Positions 1 through 5,402 of a stretch of 5,402 nucleotides of DNA are shown in pieces (position 1 is the first letter of the stretch; each line of letters begins with the position of its first letter). This DNA is from an uncultured Candidatus Saccharibacteria bacterium. GTDB lineage: Bacteria > Patescibacteria > Saccharimonadia > Saccharimonadales > UBA5946. The position numbers and the translations under genes were made by a program. The stretch covers positions 1-5,402 of the forward strand of contig CAMPIR010000048.1 of the NCBI GenBank assembly GCA_946886435.1, written 5' to 3'. Under the pieces are notes generated by a model. The model did no database searches, had not been told where the DNA came from, and saw nothing but the letters and a program-made list of their open reading frames with translations.

Positions 1-1
1 A

Positions 2-745
2 ACCACCTATGAGGACGGCACCGAAACTGCAGGCTTTAACGCCTACGTGGTACCGGGCATCTTTGTCGTGCTGTTCTACATCATCTTTGCCTTTTCGGTC
101 AGCTACATGCTCTCCAGCATTAGTGAGGAAAAAGAAAACCGCTCGATGGAAATGGTGCTCACCTACGTTCACGGTCGATCGCTCATCATCGGCAAACTCC
201 TGGCTGTGATGCTTGTAACCCTCACCCAGCTCTGTTTCTTCGGAGTGCTCGGCGGTATTGCGCTCGTCGTTGCGCTCAGTCTCGGCAACTCTCTGAGCCT
301 GCCTGCCGGTATCGACCTTACGCAACTGGTTTTTGACCCGATGGCGATATTCTTTGCAGCTAGCTACCTGATCGTTGGGTTTTTGATGTTTGCCGGCTTT
401 ATGACGACAACCGCGGCATATGCGCCATCCGCAAAGGAAGCCAACAACTTCTCGGCAGTGTTCTTCATCGGCGCCTTCATTCCGTTTTACTTCGTGATGA
501 TGATCGTTACCGATCCGGAAAATCCCGTCGTCAAGTTCCTGACGTTCTTTCCGCTCACATCTCCGGTCGTCACTCTGCTGCGTAACACCGTCGGCAACAT
601 GAGCCTACTAGAGTCGTCACTGGCGCTAATCACGTTGATCGTCTTTATGGTTCTGTCGCTGATGATCGCTATCCGAGCCTTCAACCTCGGCGCACTTGAG
701 TTCTCGAGCCGCCTCAAGCTCTCGTCGCTGTTCAAAAAAGCCTAA
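2..745 (+). CDS. ABC-2 type transporter permease, NatB-like (5' end outside window)
   Basis: This is the membrane subunit of an ABC exporter; the ATPase partner and the substrate are not visible. The frame is open from base 2, well before the first possible start (GTG at 47), so the gene begins outside the window and 247 residues are seen. About five hydrophobic segments lie near fragment residues 17-38, 65-92, 113-135, 151-170 and 205-226. After the first comes the cytoplasmic signature SEEKENRSMEMVLT, typical of NatB/ABC-2 permeases (usually EEKENRT.E.LL). A second family-like element is FFPLTSPVVTLLR near residues 182-194. ABC-2 permeases of this type usually have six helices with a large extracytoplasmic loop after the first; that N-terminal part is missing here. 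The C-terminus is basic (SRLKLSSLFKKA), as expected for a cytoplasmic tail. The gene converges on greA. NatB-type sodium export is possible but cannot be told from other ABC-2 exporters. Confidence 0.9.
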   Translation, partial: TTYEDGTETAGFNAYVVPGIFVVLFYIIFAFSVSYMLSSISEEKENRSMEMVLTYVHGRSLIIGKLLAVMLVTLTQLCFFGVLGGIALVVALSLGNSLSLPAGIDLTQLVFDPMAIFFAASYLIVGFLMFAGFMTTTAAYAPSAKEANNFSAVFFIGAFIPFYFVMMIVTDPENPVVKFLTFFPLTSPVVTLLRNTVGNMSLLESSLALITLIVFMVLSLMIAIRAFNLGALEFSSRLKLSSLFKKA

Positions 746-766
746 GCTTTGAGCAGCCAACCAAAC

Positions 767-795
767 AAAAATGGCACCGAGATGGTGCCATTTTT
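767..795. terminator. Bidirectional intrinsic terminator between permease and greA
   Basis: A perfect 12-bp inverted repeat (767-778 pairing with 784-795) has a 5-base loop, GAGAT. The core arm is TGGCACC/GGTGCCA, and the outer five pairs are A-T, so each strand reads a G+C stem followed by a run of T. It starts 21 bases after the permease stop and ends 20 bases after the greA stop, so it serves both convergent genes. A further short T-run follows on the + strand (799-804, interrupted). Confidence 0.92.
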
Positions 796-815
796 GTAGT
801 TTTTAGGATAATCTC

Positions 816-1268
816 TTAGCCGACAGCTTCAACCGAGTAAACAACCTCACCCTTAGGTGTCGTGATCGTAACTTTATCACCGACCTTTTTGCCCATCAGT
901 GCGGCGCCAATTGGCGACTCGTTAGAGATCTTGCCCTCGAGTGGGTCAGCCTCTACCGGACCGACGACCTGGTAAACGACCTTTGCACCATTCTCGAGAT
1001 GAACCGTGCTGCCAACACCGATAGTGCTACTGTTGTTTGGCTTAATGATGTCTGCATTCTTCAGGATATCTTCGAGCTCAGCGATACGAGTCTCGAGCAT
1101 AGCCTGCTCTTCACGTGCTGCGTCGTATTCAGCGTTTTCGCTCAGATCACCGTAGTCACGGGCGTTAGCGATTTTCTCAGCGATCTCGGAACGCTTAGCA
1201 ATCAGTTCAGAAAGTTCGGTCTCGAGCTCTTTTTTACCTTCGAGTGTCAGATGGTATTGTTTTTTCAT
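816..1268 (-). CDS. greA: Transcription elongation factor GreA
   Basis: GreA enters the secondary channel of RNA polymerase and stimulates cleavage of backtracked RNA, rescuing stalled complexes. The 150 residues match the family (about 158). Residues 1-75 form the antiparallel coiled coil, whose tip reads ARDYGDLSENAEYDAAREEQ. The two acidic residues that coordinate the catalytic Mg2+ are kept, D41 and E44, at the same numbers as in the E. coli protein. Residues from about 80 form the FKBP-like domain, with the typical SPIGAALMGKKVGDKV. The tip acid pair argues for active GreA and not an inhibitory Gfh-type paralogue. The ATG start is supported by AGAGGA at 1277-1282, 8 bases upstream. It follows proS by 81 bases across a hairpin, so it may have its own promoter or be read through from proS. 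It ends at the shared bidirectional hairpin. Confidence 0.97.
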   Translation of the reverse strand: MKKQYHLTLEGKKELETELSELIAKRSEIAEKIANARDYGDLSENAEYDAAREEQAMLETRIAELEDILKNADIIKPNNSSTIGVGSTVHLENGAKVVYQVVGPVEADPLEGKISNESPIGAALMGKKVGDKVTITTPKGEVVYSVEAVG

Positions 1269-1297
1269 GATAGCTGTCCTCTAGTTCTCTATTATTT

Positions 1298-1318
1298 AAA
1301 AGCACACTCTTCGTGTGC
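1298..1318 (-). terminator. Short hairpin plus T-tract after proS (weak terminator or attenuator)
   Basis: On the minus strand GCACAC (1318-1313) pairs with GTGTGC (1307-1302) around the loop GAAGA, followed at once by TTTT (1301-1298) and then AAATAAT. The stem is only 6 bp and the T-run only 4, so termination is probably partial. It lies 31 bases beyond the proS stop and 29 bases before the greA start, so partial readthrough would let proS transcripts feed greA. Confidence 0.5.
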
Positions 1319-1349
1319 ATATATCACCGGTATCAGACCCTACCCTCGC

Positions 1350-2594
1350 TTATTCAGCTGCAATGAGTATAGCAACTAGCTCGTCCTTCGTCAATATTTT
1401 CGCTTCACTACTTGTGCGCGCTTTATACTCATACGACCCCTGTTCGTTAAGACGTGGGCTAACAACGACCCGGTGTGGAACGCCAATGAGATCAGCATCG
1501 GCGAACTTTTCACCTGGGCGAACGTCGCGGTCATCGTAGAGGACCTCGACACCCTGCGCGGTGAGTTCGCTGTAAAGTGCGTCCGCCTGCTCCGCCACAT
1601 CACCGATAGTTGCAAGGTATAACTGATACGGCGCGACGGTAATCGGCCATACGAGACCAGCTTCATCGGCAAACTTCTCAACAATCACACCCATCACTCG
1701 GGTAATGCCAACCCCGTAGGACGCGAGGTAGATTGGCTGTTGGCTACCGTCTTTAGCAGTGTAGAAGATTTTCATCTGCTCGGACTTTTCGGTGCCGAAC
1801 TTGAAGATATTGCCCACTTCGGCGCTCTTTACGGGCTTGAGGCTAGCTTTGTCGATACCAAGCTCCATAGCCGCGTCTTCGAGAACTTCTTCGTTGACGG
1901 CCACCGTCCGGTCATCGTTGACGTAGAGTATATCCTCGCCAGCATCGCAGATAGTCTGGAACTCATGACTAAACTTGGTAAAGGCGCCGCCGCTCGCAAA
2001 CGTGACAAACGTACTCTCGCCGAGGCCAAGTCGGTCGTAGATCCTTTTGTAGGCTTCGATAACCTTGTCGTAGTACTGGTCCATGTCCTCTTGGCTCGCG
2101 TGCAAAGAATACATGTCTTTCATCACAAATTCTCGACCGCGCATGATACCGCTCTTTGCCCGAAGCTCGTTGCGCATCTTGGTTTGGAACTGATAAACGC
2201 TGGTTGGTAAGTCTTTGTAGCTCTTGACGTACTGCTGCATCATTTCCATGATTGCTTCTTCGTGGCTCCAAGCAAAACCAACTTCTGTGTCGTCCTTTAG
2301 CTTTGATTTGAACCAGACATCGACAACCTTATCATCCCAGCGACCAGTGCCTTCCCATGTCTCTTTTCGCTGAAGGCTGCTCATGATGATCTCTTGTCCA
2401 TGAACCGCATTCATCTCTTCACGCACAATCTGTTTGATCTTTTCGAGCACACGAAGTCCTAACGGTGTATAGGCATAGACTCCGGCCATAACTTTGTAAA
2501 CGAAGCCAGCACGGATCAGTAGCTGTGCGTTCTTGGCAACCTCATCGGCAGGAGCGGTTTTGCTCGTTTTGGTAAATAGTTCGGAAACTCGCAT
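1350..2594 (-). CDS. proS: Proline--tRNA ligase, short form without INS editing domain
   Basis: ProRS charges tRNA-Pro with proline in the cytoplasm. Class II motifs are visible in order: motif 1 around residues 37-61 (AGVYAYTPLGLRVLEKI); motif 2 around 141-160, with RNE at 141-143 and MRGREFVMKD at 151-160; motif 3 at 293-299 (YGVGITR). The anticodon-binding domain follows (about 320-414) with LYDDRDVRPGEKFADADLIG. Bacterial-type ProRS is usually about 570 residues, because an editing domain (INS, about 180 residues) that removes mischarged alanine lies between motifs 2 and 3. Here that interval is cut to a short linker around residues 230-255, giving 414 residues as in mitochondrial and alphaproteobacterial short forms. 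The usual glycine-rich element before SHEF is altered to SGGAFTKFSHEF (201-212). The ATG start has no Shine-Dalgarno; a strong -10 box lies 8 bases upstream, pointing to a leaderless mRNA. It is 18 bases downstream of the CPBP gene. Confidence 0.96.
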   Translation of the reverse strand: MRVSELFTKTSKTAPADEVAKNAQLLIRAGFVYKVMAGVYAYTPLGLRVLEKIKQIVREEMNAVHGQEIIMSSLQRKETWEGTGRWDDKVVDVWFKSKLKDDTEVGFAWSHEEAIMEMMQQYVKSYKDLPTSVYQFQTKMRNELRAKSGIMRGREFVMKDMYSLHASQEDMDQYYDKVIEAYKRIYDRLGLGESTFVTFASGGAFTKFSHEFQTICDAGEDILYVNDDRTVAVNEEVLEDAAMELGIDKASLKPVKSAEVGNIFKFGTEKSEQMKIFYTAKDGSQQPIYLASYGVGITRVMGVIVEKFADEAGLVWPITVAPYQLYLATIGDVAEQADALYSELTAQGVEVLYDDRDVRPGEKFADADLIGVPHRVVVSPRLNEQGSYEYKARTSSEAKILTKDELVAILIAAE

Positions 2595-2602
2595 TTGTTC
2601 GT

Positions 2603-2611
2603 ATTATACCA
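2603..2611 (-). promoter_or_regulatory. Extended -10 promoter of proS, placed for a leaderless mRNA
   Basis: The minus strand reads TGGTATAAT, a perfect extended -10 (TGn plus consensus TATAAT at 2608-2603). No good -35 hexamer is seen 16-18 bases upstream, which is common for extended -10 promoters. Only 8 bases (ACGAACAA) separate the box from the proS ATG. Transcription normally starts about 7 bases after the box, so the RNA would begin at 2596-2594, at or within two bases of the start codon. The element lies in the 18-base gap and its T2611 sits just beyond the CPBP stop codon. Confidence 0.7.
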
Positions 2612-2612
2612 G

Positions 2613-3371
2613 CTACAGCAGCTGTATACCGATTAACGGGCCGATAAACAGGAAGAAGTACGCCACGCTGTTCTTTACGGCGTGCAGGGCGATGCTCGAC
2701 CAAACCGAACCGGTTCGTTCGCGCAGATAACAAAGAAAGACGCTGAGCACGGCCACATCGATGCCGACGTTCCATTGTAGGTGAACTAAGCCGAATACGA
2801 TGCTCACAACGGCCGTCGTCAGCCAGAAACCAGCTCGCTCGCGAATGCGACCGAACAGATAGCCGCGGAACAGAAGCTCCTCGGCGACCGGCGGCAGGAT
2901 CACCAATGCGATAAAGGCTGCCACGTACTCAAGTGGCTGAGAGATATCTTGAAAACCAACCTGCTGTTCTTGATCAACATCAAGCCATGGCAGCACCAGC
3001 TTGGCGATGATACCGACGATGATTGTCGTCGACATATAGAGCACCCACATCACTACAGGCAGCCAGAGTATCCACCAACCCGGGCGCTTCGTAACCCCTA
3101 GTAGGTCGCCGAGCCTTCGCCAACCCCTCCGTAGCAAAACCGGCAGCACCACCACGGCCAAAACCAGCGCGTAAATCATACCGCCAGCAAGTAATTGCCC
3201 GAGTGAAGCCTCAAAAAAACCTTCACCTCCTGGGATTGCATTGATCGCCAACGCAAAGATAAAACCCACGAAAAAGAAACTGAATAGTAACCACGACGAC
3301 TCACCGACGATCGTCAGCAGCCTGTCGAACGATTTGTGGACCTTAGTTGCCAAACTTGCCGATATCCGCAA
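2613..3371 (-). CDS. CPBP family intramembrane glutamic protease (Rce1/AbiF-like)
   Basis: This is a multi-pass membrane protein of 252 residues with all three CPBP motifs: EELLFRG at 164-170 (EExxxR), FGLVH at 193-197 (FxxxH), and HAVKN at 230-234 (HxxxN). In the eukaryotic relative Rce1 the matching glutamate and histidines are catalytic, so an active protease is likely; its substrate is unknown. Hydrophobic segments lie near residues 26-45, 62-80, 99-128, 148-161, 181-197, 203-215 and 235-252. The longest open frame starts at TTG (3371), giving a 29-base overlap with rseP. A second TTG at 3353 (residue 7) would give an 11-base overlap. Neither has a Shine-Dalgarno and no ATG or GTG lies before the first helix, so translation probably depends on ribosomes finishing rseP. 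The exact start is uncertain by several residues. Family members act in prenyl-protein processing, bacteriocin self-immunity and other roles; none can be assigned here. Confidence 0.92.
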   Translation of the reverse strand: MRISASLATKVHKSFDRLLTIVGESSWLLFSFFFVGFIFALAINAIPGGEGFFEASLGQLLAGGMIYALVLAVVVLPVLLRRGWRRLGDLLGVTKRPGWWILWLPVVMWVLYMSTTIIVGIIAKLVLPWLDVDQEQQVGFQDISQPLEYVAAFIALVILPPVAEELLFRGYLFGRIRERAGFWLTTAVVSIVFGLVHLQWNVGIDVAVLSVFLCYLRERTGSVWSSIALHAVKNSVAYFFLFIGPLIGIQLL

Positions 3372-4503
3372 TGGTTACGAGCACGAACAGTACCATCAAC
3401 GCCATGAAACCGGTACCGTGGATCTTTTCCTCAAGATCTTTGGTTAGCGGTTTTTTCAGTACACGGAACAGCATGGTAACAAACCAACGACCACCGTCAA
3501 GTGCCGGGATCGGCAGGATGTTCATGATAGCGAGCGCTAGTGAAATCAGCGCCGTCATAAAGAGCAGCGAGGTTATCCCTGCCTCGCGAGCCGATGGGAA
3601 CAGGATGCCGAGGATCGCTAGCGGACCAGCAACACCACTACTTACCTGATCAAGCTTTTTATCACCCTGTTCTTGGGCATTTTCGGACGGGGTTAACTTG
3701 TCCACGATACCGGTTCCAAACTTTGCGAGCATATCACCGAGGCCAGAGAGCGTCACCTGAGTGACTTGTCCGGTCAGTGCAACGCCGACTATCGGTGCTG
3801 ACCAGGTCGAACGATAGGTGGTGCGTTGGTCGGCGCTAACCCCAAGGTATCCCTTGCTATCTTTGTTCTCGGCACGAAGCGTTAAATCTACTGAGCGCTC
3901 TTGTCCACCCCGTTTGTAGATCGCCTCAACGGTCTTTCCTTTGAACTGCTCAGTTAGGGCGCTGAGGTCACTTGGTTCATCGAGTTGTTGTCCGGCAAAG
4001 CGTAGAATCTGATCACCCGGTTCTAGCCCGGCCTTCTCAGCTGGCGACCCGTCGGTAGTCTGGACGATCGTTACTGGTTTGCGAATCTCGGTCGTATCGC
4101 TGGCTACCGTAAACTGGTTATCGATGACTTTTGGTAAGCCAACGAGCGCCAGGCCAGTAAAGATCAAGGCAGCCGTCGCCCAGTTGATAAACACACCGGC
4201 GAGCAATATCTTTGTCTTTACCCAGAGGCTGGCCGCACCGTAATCCCCCGGCTTGTCGGCAGCGTCATGTTCACCCTGGAGCTTTACGTAGCCACCGAGC
4301 GGTAGCCAGTTGAGCGTGAACAAAACGCCATTTCCCAGCTTGCGCGCCCATGCCCTCGGCGGAAAGCCGATACCGAACTCTTCGACCACAACCCCATTGC
4401 GACGTGCTGCGATGGCGTGACCTAGTTCGTGTAGTACCACGAGCAAAACCAACAAAAAAAGCCCGACCAGTACCGAGAAAACAAAGTTAAGAATTTCTAA
4501 CAT
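3343..4503 (-). CDS. rseP: RIP metalloprotease RseP (site-2 protease family)
   Basis: This zinc intramembrane protease cuts transmembrane segments of regulatory proteins such as anti-sigma factors, and signal-peptide remnants. It has 386 residues. The first helix (about 8-26) carries the zinc motif HELGH at 25-29, with E26 the catalytic base. It is followed by FGIGFPPR (43-50) and NWLPLGGYVKL (65-75), the membrane re-entrant beta segment. A second helix lies near 98-122. One PDZ domain (about 143-210) contains SPAEKAGLEPGDQIL. Near the C-terminus NILPIPALDGG (328-338) supplies the third zinc ligand, D336, followed by a last helix near 368-383. E. coli RseP has two PDZ domains and about 450 residues; one PDZ is usual in Gram-positive and CPR forms. 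The ATG is preceded by GGAGGG inside the end of uppS. It lies 8 bases after uppS and overlaps the CPBP gene, so these are probably co-transcribed. Confidence 0.96.
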   Translation of the reverse strand: MLEILNFVFSVLVGLFLLVLLVVLHELGHAIAARRNGVVVEEFGIGFPPRAWARKLGNGVLFTLNWLPLGGYVKLQGEHDAADKPGDYGAASLWVKTKILLAGVFINWATAALIFTGLALVGLPKVIDNQFTVASDTTEIRKPVTIVQTTDGSPAEKAGLEPGDQILRFAGQQLDEPSDLSALTEQFKGKTVEAIYKRGGQERSVDLTLRAENKDSKGYLGVSADQRTTYRSTWSAPIVGVALTGQVTQVTLSGLGDMLAKFGTGIVDKLTPSENAQEQGDKKLDQVSSGVAGPLAILGILFPSAREAGITSLLFMTALISLALAIMNILPIPALDGGRWFVTMLFRVLKKPLTKDLEEKIHGTGFMALMVLFVLVTIADIGKFGN

Positions 4504-4511
4504 CTAGCGTT

Positions 4512-5216
4512 TTACCCTCCAAATCTTCGTGAACGCCGCTTATATTCCTCTATGATAGCATCTACATCTTCGGCGCGCATATCTGGCCAGAGCTTGTCGA
4601 GAAACAGAAACTCGCTGTAGGCGCTTCGCCACAGCATAAAGTTACTCAACCGCTGCTCACCGCTCGTGCGAACGACGACGTCACATGGCGGAATAGCCGG
4701 ATGATCCAGATACTGCTCGAACAACTCTGCTGTCACTTCTGCTGGATTAATATCAGCCTCGGCGATACGCTGAGCCGCTCGGACAATCTCCTGCTGGCCG
4801 CCGTAGTTAAAGCACATGGCGAGCGTAGCGCGCTTGCCATCCTTCGAAGCCTCCTCGGCCTCGTCGATCATCTGGTTTATGTCGTCAGGCAGCCGATCAC
4901 GGCCACCGAGAACGACGAGTTTAAAATCGTTCTTGACCAGCTCTTTGATATCTACTTTGAACAGCCTGCGGATGAGCTTCATGACGCCACGGACTTCTAC
5001 TTCGGCTCGACTCCAGTTCTCGGTCGACCAGGTATAAAAAGAGATGTATTCGACCCCAGCGTCAGCGGTTGCTTCTATGACATCCTTGAGTGCGTTATAA
5101 CCAGCCAGGTGCCCCTCATACGCCGGCAATCCATGCTTTTTTGCCCAACGACGGTTACCGTCGAGGATATACCCGACATGCTTAGGGGGTTTAGCTTCGT
5201 TTTCGTTCATAATCAT
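4512..5216 (-). CDS. uppS: Isoprenyl transferase / undecaprenyl diphosphate synthase
   Basis: This cis-prenyltransferase extends farnesyl diphosphate with isopentenyl diphosphate to the C55 lipid carrier for peptidoglycan and other surface polymers; it acts at the inner face of the membrane. The 234 residues are close to the family length (about 250). Motifs are all kept: HVGYILDGNRRWAK with the catalytic D19; GH at 35-36; WSTENWSR at 63-70; FNYGG at 136-140; and VVVRTSGEQRLSNFMLW from 180. R183, R189 and E202 keep the spacing of the diphosphate- and Mg2+-binding R194, R200 and E213 of the E. coli enzyme. LWPDM near the end matches the usual LWPDF. Two ATGs are possible, at 5216 and 5210 (MIM...); neither has a clear Shine-Dalgarno. 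The upstream gene overlaps the start by 26 bases (from 5216), so coupling is likely. Chain length cannot be read from sequence; UppS is assumed because bacteria need C55. Confidence 0.95.
   Translation of the reverse strand: MIMNENEAKPPKHVGYILDGNRRWAKKHGLPAYEGHLAGYNALKDVIEATADAGVEYISFYTWSTENWSRAEVEVRGVMKLIRRLFKVDIKELVKNDFKLVVLGGRDRLPDDINQMIDEAEEASKDGKRATLAMCFNYGGQQEIVRAAQRIAEADINPAEVTAELFEQYLDHPAIPPCDVVVRTSGEQRLSNFMLWRSAYSEFLFLDKLWPDMRAEDVDAIIEEYKRRSRRFGG
4515..4520 (-). promoter_or_regulatory. Shine-Dalgarno of rseP embedded in the uppS C-terminus
   Basis: GGAGGG on the minus strand forms the last two glycine codons of uppS (Phe-Gly-Gly-stop). It lies 11 bases before the rseP ATG. It is the strongest Shine-Dalgarno in the window and fixes the rseP start. 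Ribosomes terminating on uppS cover this site, so the two genes are likely translationally coupled. Confidence 0.75.
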
Positions 5217-5402
5217 TTATCAATTCTATATCTTTTATATCTTTTGGCCGCCCTTTTTCACGTTTCCACTTCTTTAGATAATCAAGGCTAACGTATTGAA
5301 CTTCATCGAGCACAACGGTGTCAGCTAAGAGCCCTTCGTAGCCGACGCCGGACCAGTCAGTCCAGACCTCTAGGCCGGTCGCGTTGTCTTTGAGTACATA
5401 GC
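5191..5402 (-). CDS. C-terminal end of an unidentified protein, nucleotidyltransferase-like tail (5' end outside window)
   Basis: A minus-strand frame is open from the window edge to TAA at 5193-5191, giving 69 residues; the start is outside. It has the codon use of its neighbours and reads into uppS by 26 bases, as the other genes of this cluster overlap. The first part is VWTDWSGVGYEGLLADTV, then VQYVSLDYLKKWKREKGRPK, DIKDIELI and a charged end (NDYERKRS). A pattern of 'sl.dL...K...gR.KD..DIe.l' is typical of the C-terminus of small nucleotidyltransferase-fold proteins (AbiEii and MNT-like families), where the Lys and Arg-x-Lys-Asp elements recur. The catalytic GS...D region would be in the missing N-terminal part, so the function is only a suggestion. 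It may simply be a co-transcribed housekeeping protein. Confidence 0.75.
   Translation of the reverse strand, partial: YVLKDNATGLEVWTDWSGVGYEGLLADTVVLDEVQYVSLDYLKKWKREKGRPKDIKDIELINDYERKRS
5227..5244 (-). repeat. 9-bp perfect tandem duplication in the upstream partial CDS
   Basis: AAAGATATA occurs twice in direct tandem on the minus strand and encodes Lys-Asp-Ile twice. It keeps the frame and lies just before the uppS start, in the most A+T-rich stretch of the window. It could be a slippage product, or chance, since the matching positions in relatives are often also charged-charged-hydrophobic. Confidence 0.5.

Noticed and set aside
9..209. 66-residue open frame on the + strand at the left edge
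   Set aside because: It overlaps the permease in another frame, and the permease frame carries the membrane segments and the EEKENR signature.
1291..1319. Possible greA promoter: AATAAT (1296-1291) with TGCACA as -35 at 17-base spacing
   Set aside because: Each hexamer is a weak match, the region is A+T rich by chance, and the -35 overlaps the hairpin. A promoter here is possible but not supportable.
1740..2210. 156-residue open frame on the + strand, antisense to proS
   Set aside because: It lies wholly within proS motif-bearing sequence, has no plausible ribosome binding site or family features, and is explained by the complementary codon bias.
1969..2271. 100-residue minus-strand frame inside proS
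   Set aside because: It is a frame-shifted reading of the proS coding region, rich in Arg, with no family features; proS is uninterrupted in its own frame.
5223..5228. TAGAAT six bases before the first uppS ATG, which could be a leaderless -10 like that of proS
   Set aside because: It lacks the TGn extension and a -35, lies inside the upstream coding sequence, and A+T-rich six-mers of this quality are frequent. Coupling to the upstream gene explains uppS expression.
4701..5291. 196-residue open frame on the + strand, antisense to uppS
   Set aside because: It mirrors the uppS codon structure, its product has no recognisable motif, and uppS on the other strand carries every catalytic residue.

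Overview
The window is ordinary bacterial chromosome, almost completely coding. It suggests a reduced-genome bacterium of the Candidate Phyla Radiation, most likely Candidatus Saccharibacteria (TM7). This is an inference from three things: the short ProRS without an editing insertion, the order uppS-rseP-(CPBP)-proS with cdsA and dxr missing, and moderate G+C with densely packed genes. No in-frame UGA is needed, so the standard bacterial code (table 11) fits. Family-level gene calls are firm; the lineage call is not.

Left edge (1-745, + strand): the 3' part of an ABC-2 type transporter permease (NatB-like). It meets the minus-strand genes convergently at a strong symmetrical hairpin (767-795) that can terminate transcription from both sides.

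Everything else is on the minus strand. In transcription order from the right edge: the C-terminal end of an unrecognised protein with a nucleotidyltransferase-like tail (5191 to beyond 5402); uppS, undecaprenyl diphosphate synthase; rseP, a site-2-type zinc metalloprotease with a PDZ domain; a CPBP/Rce1-like intramembrane protease; proS; and greA. The first four are overlapping or nearly so: 26-bp overlap, 8-bp gap, 29-bp overlap. They look like one translationally coupled unit. proS has its own extended -10 box so close to the start codon that its mRNA should be leaderless. A hairpin plus U-tract follows proS, and greA has a normal Shine-Dalgarno.

Functionally, the cluster joins cell-envelope lipid carrier synthesis (UppS) with two membrane-embedded proteases of unrelated chemistry, then translation (ProRS) and transcription elongation (GreA). 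It resembles a stripped version of the classical frr-uppS-cdsA-dxr-rseP-proS cluster. No mobile element, tRNA, rRNA or CRISPR array was seen. No stretch above 300 bases lacks a gene; the longest gap is 81 bases between proS and greA.

I did not find a clearly new defence or mobile system. The points most worth a second look are the leaderless proS arrangement, the editing-domain-less ProRS, and the coupled pair of intramembrane proteases.
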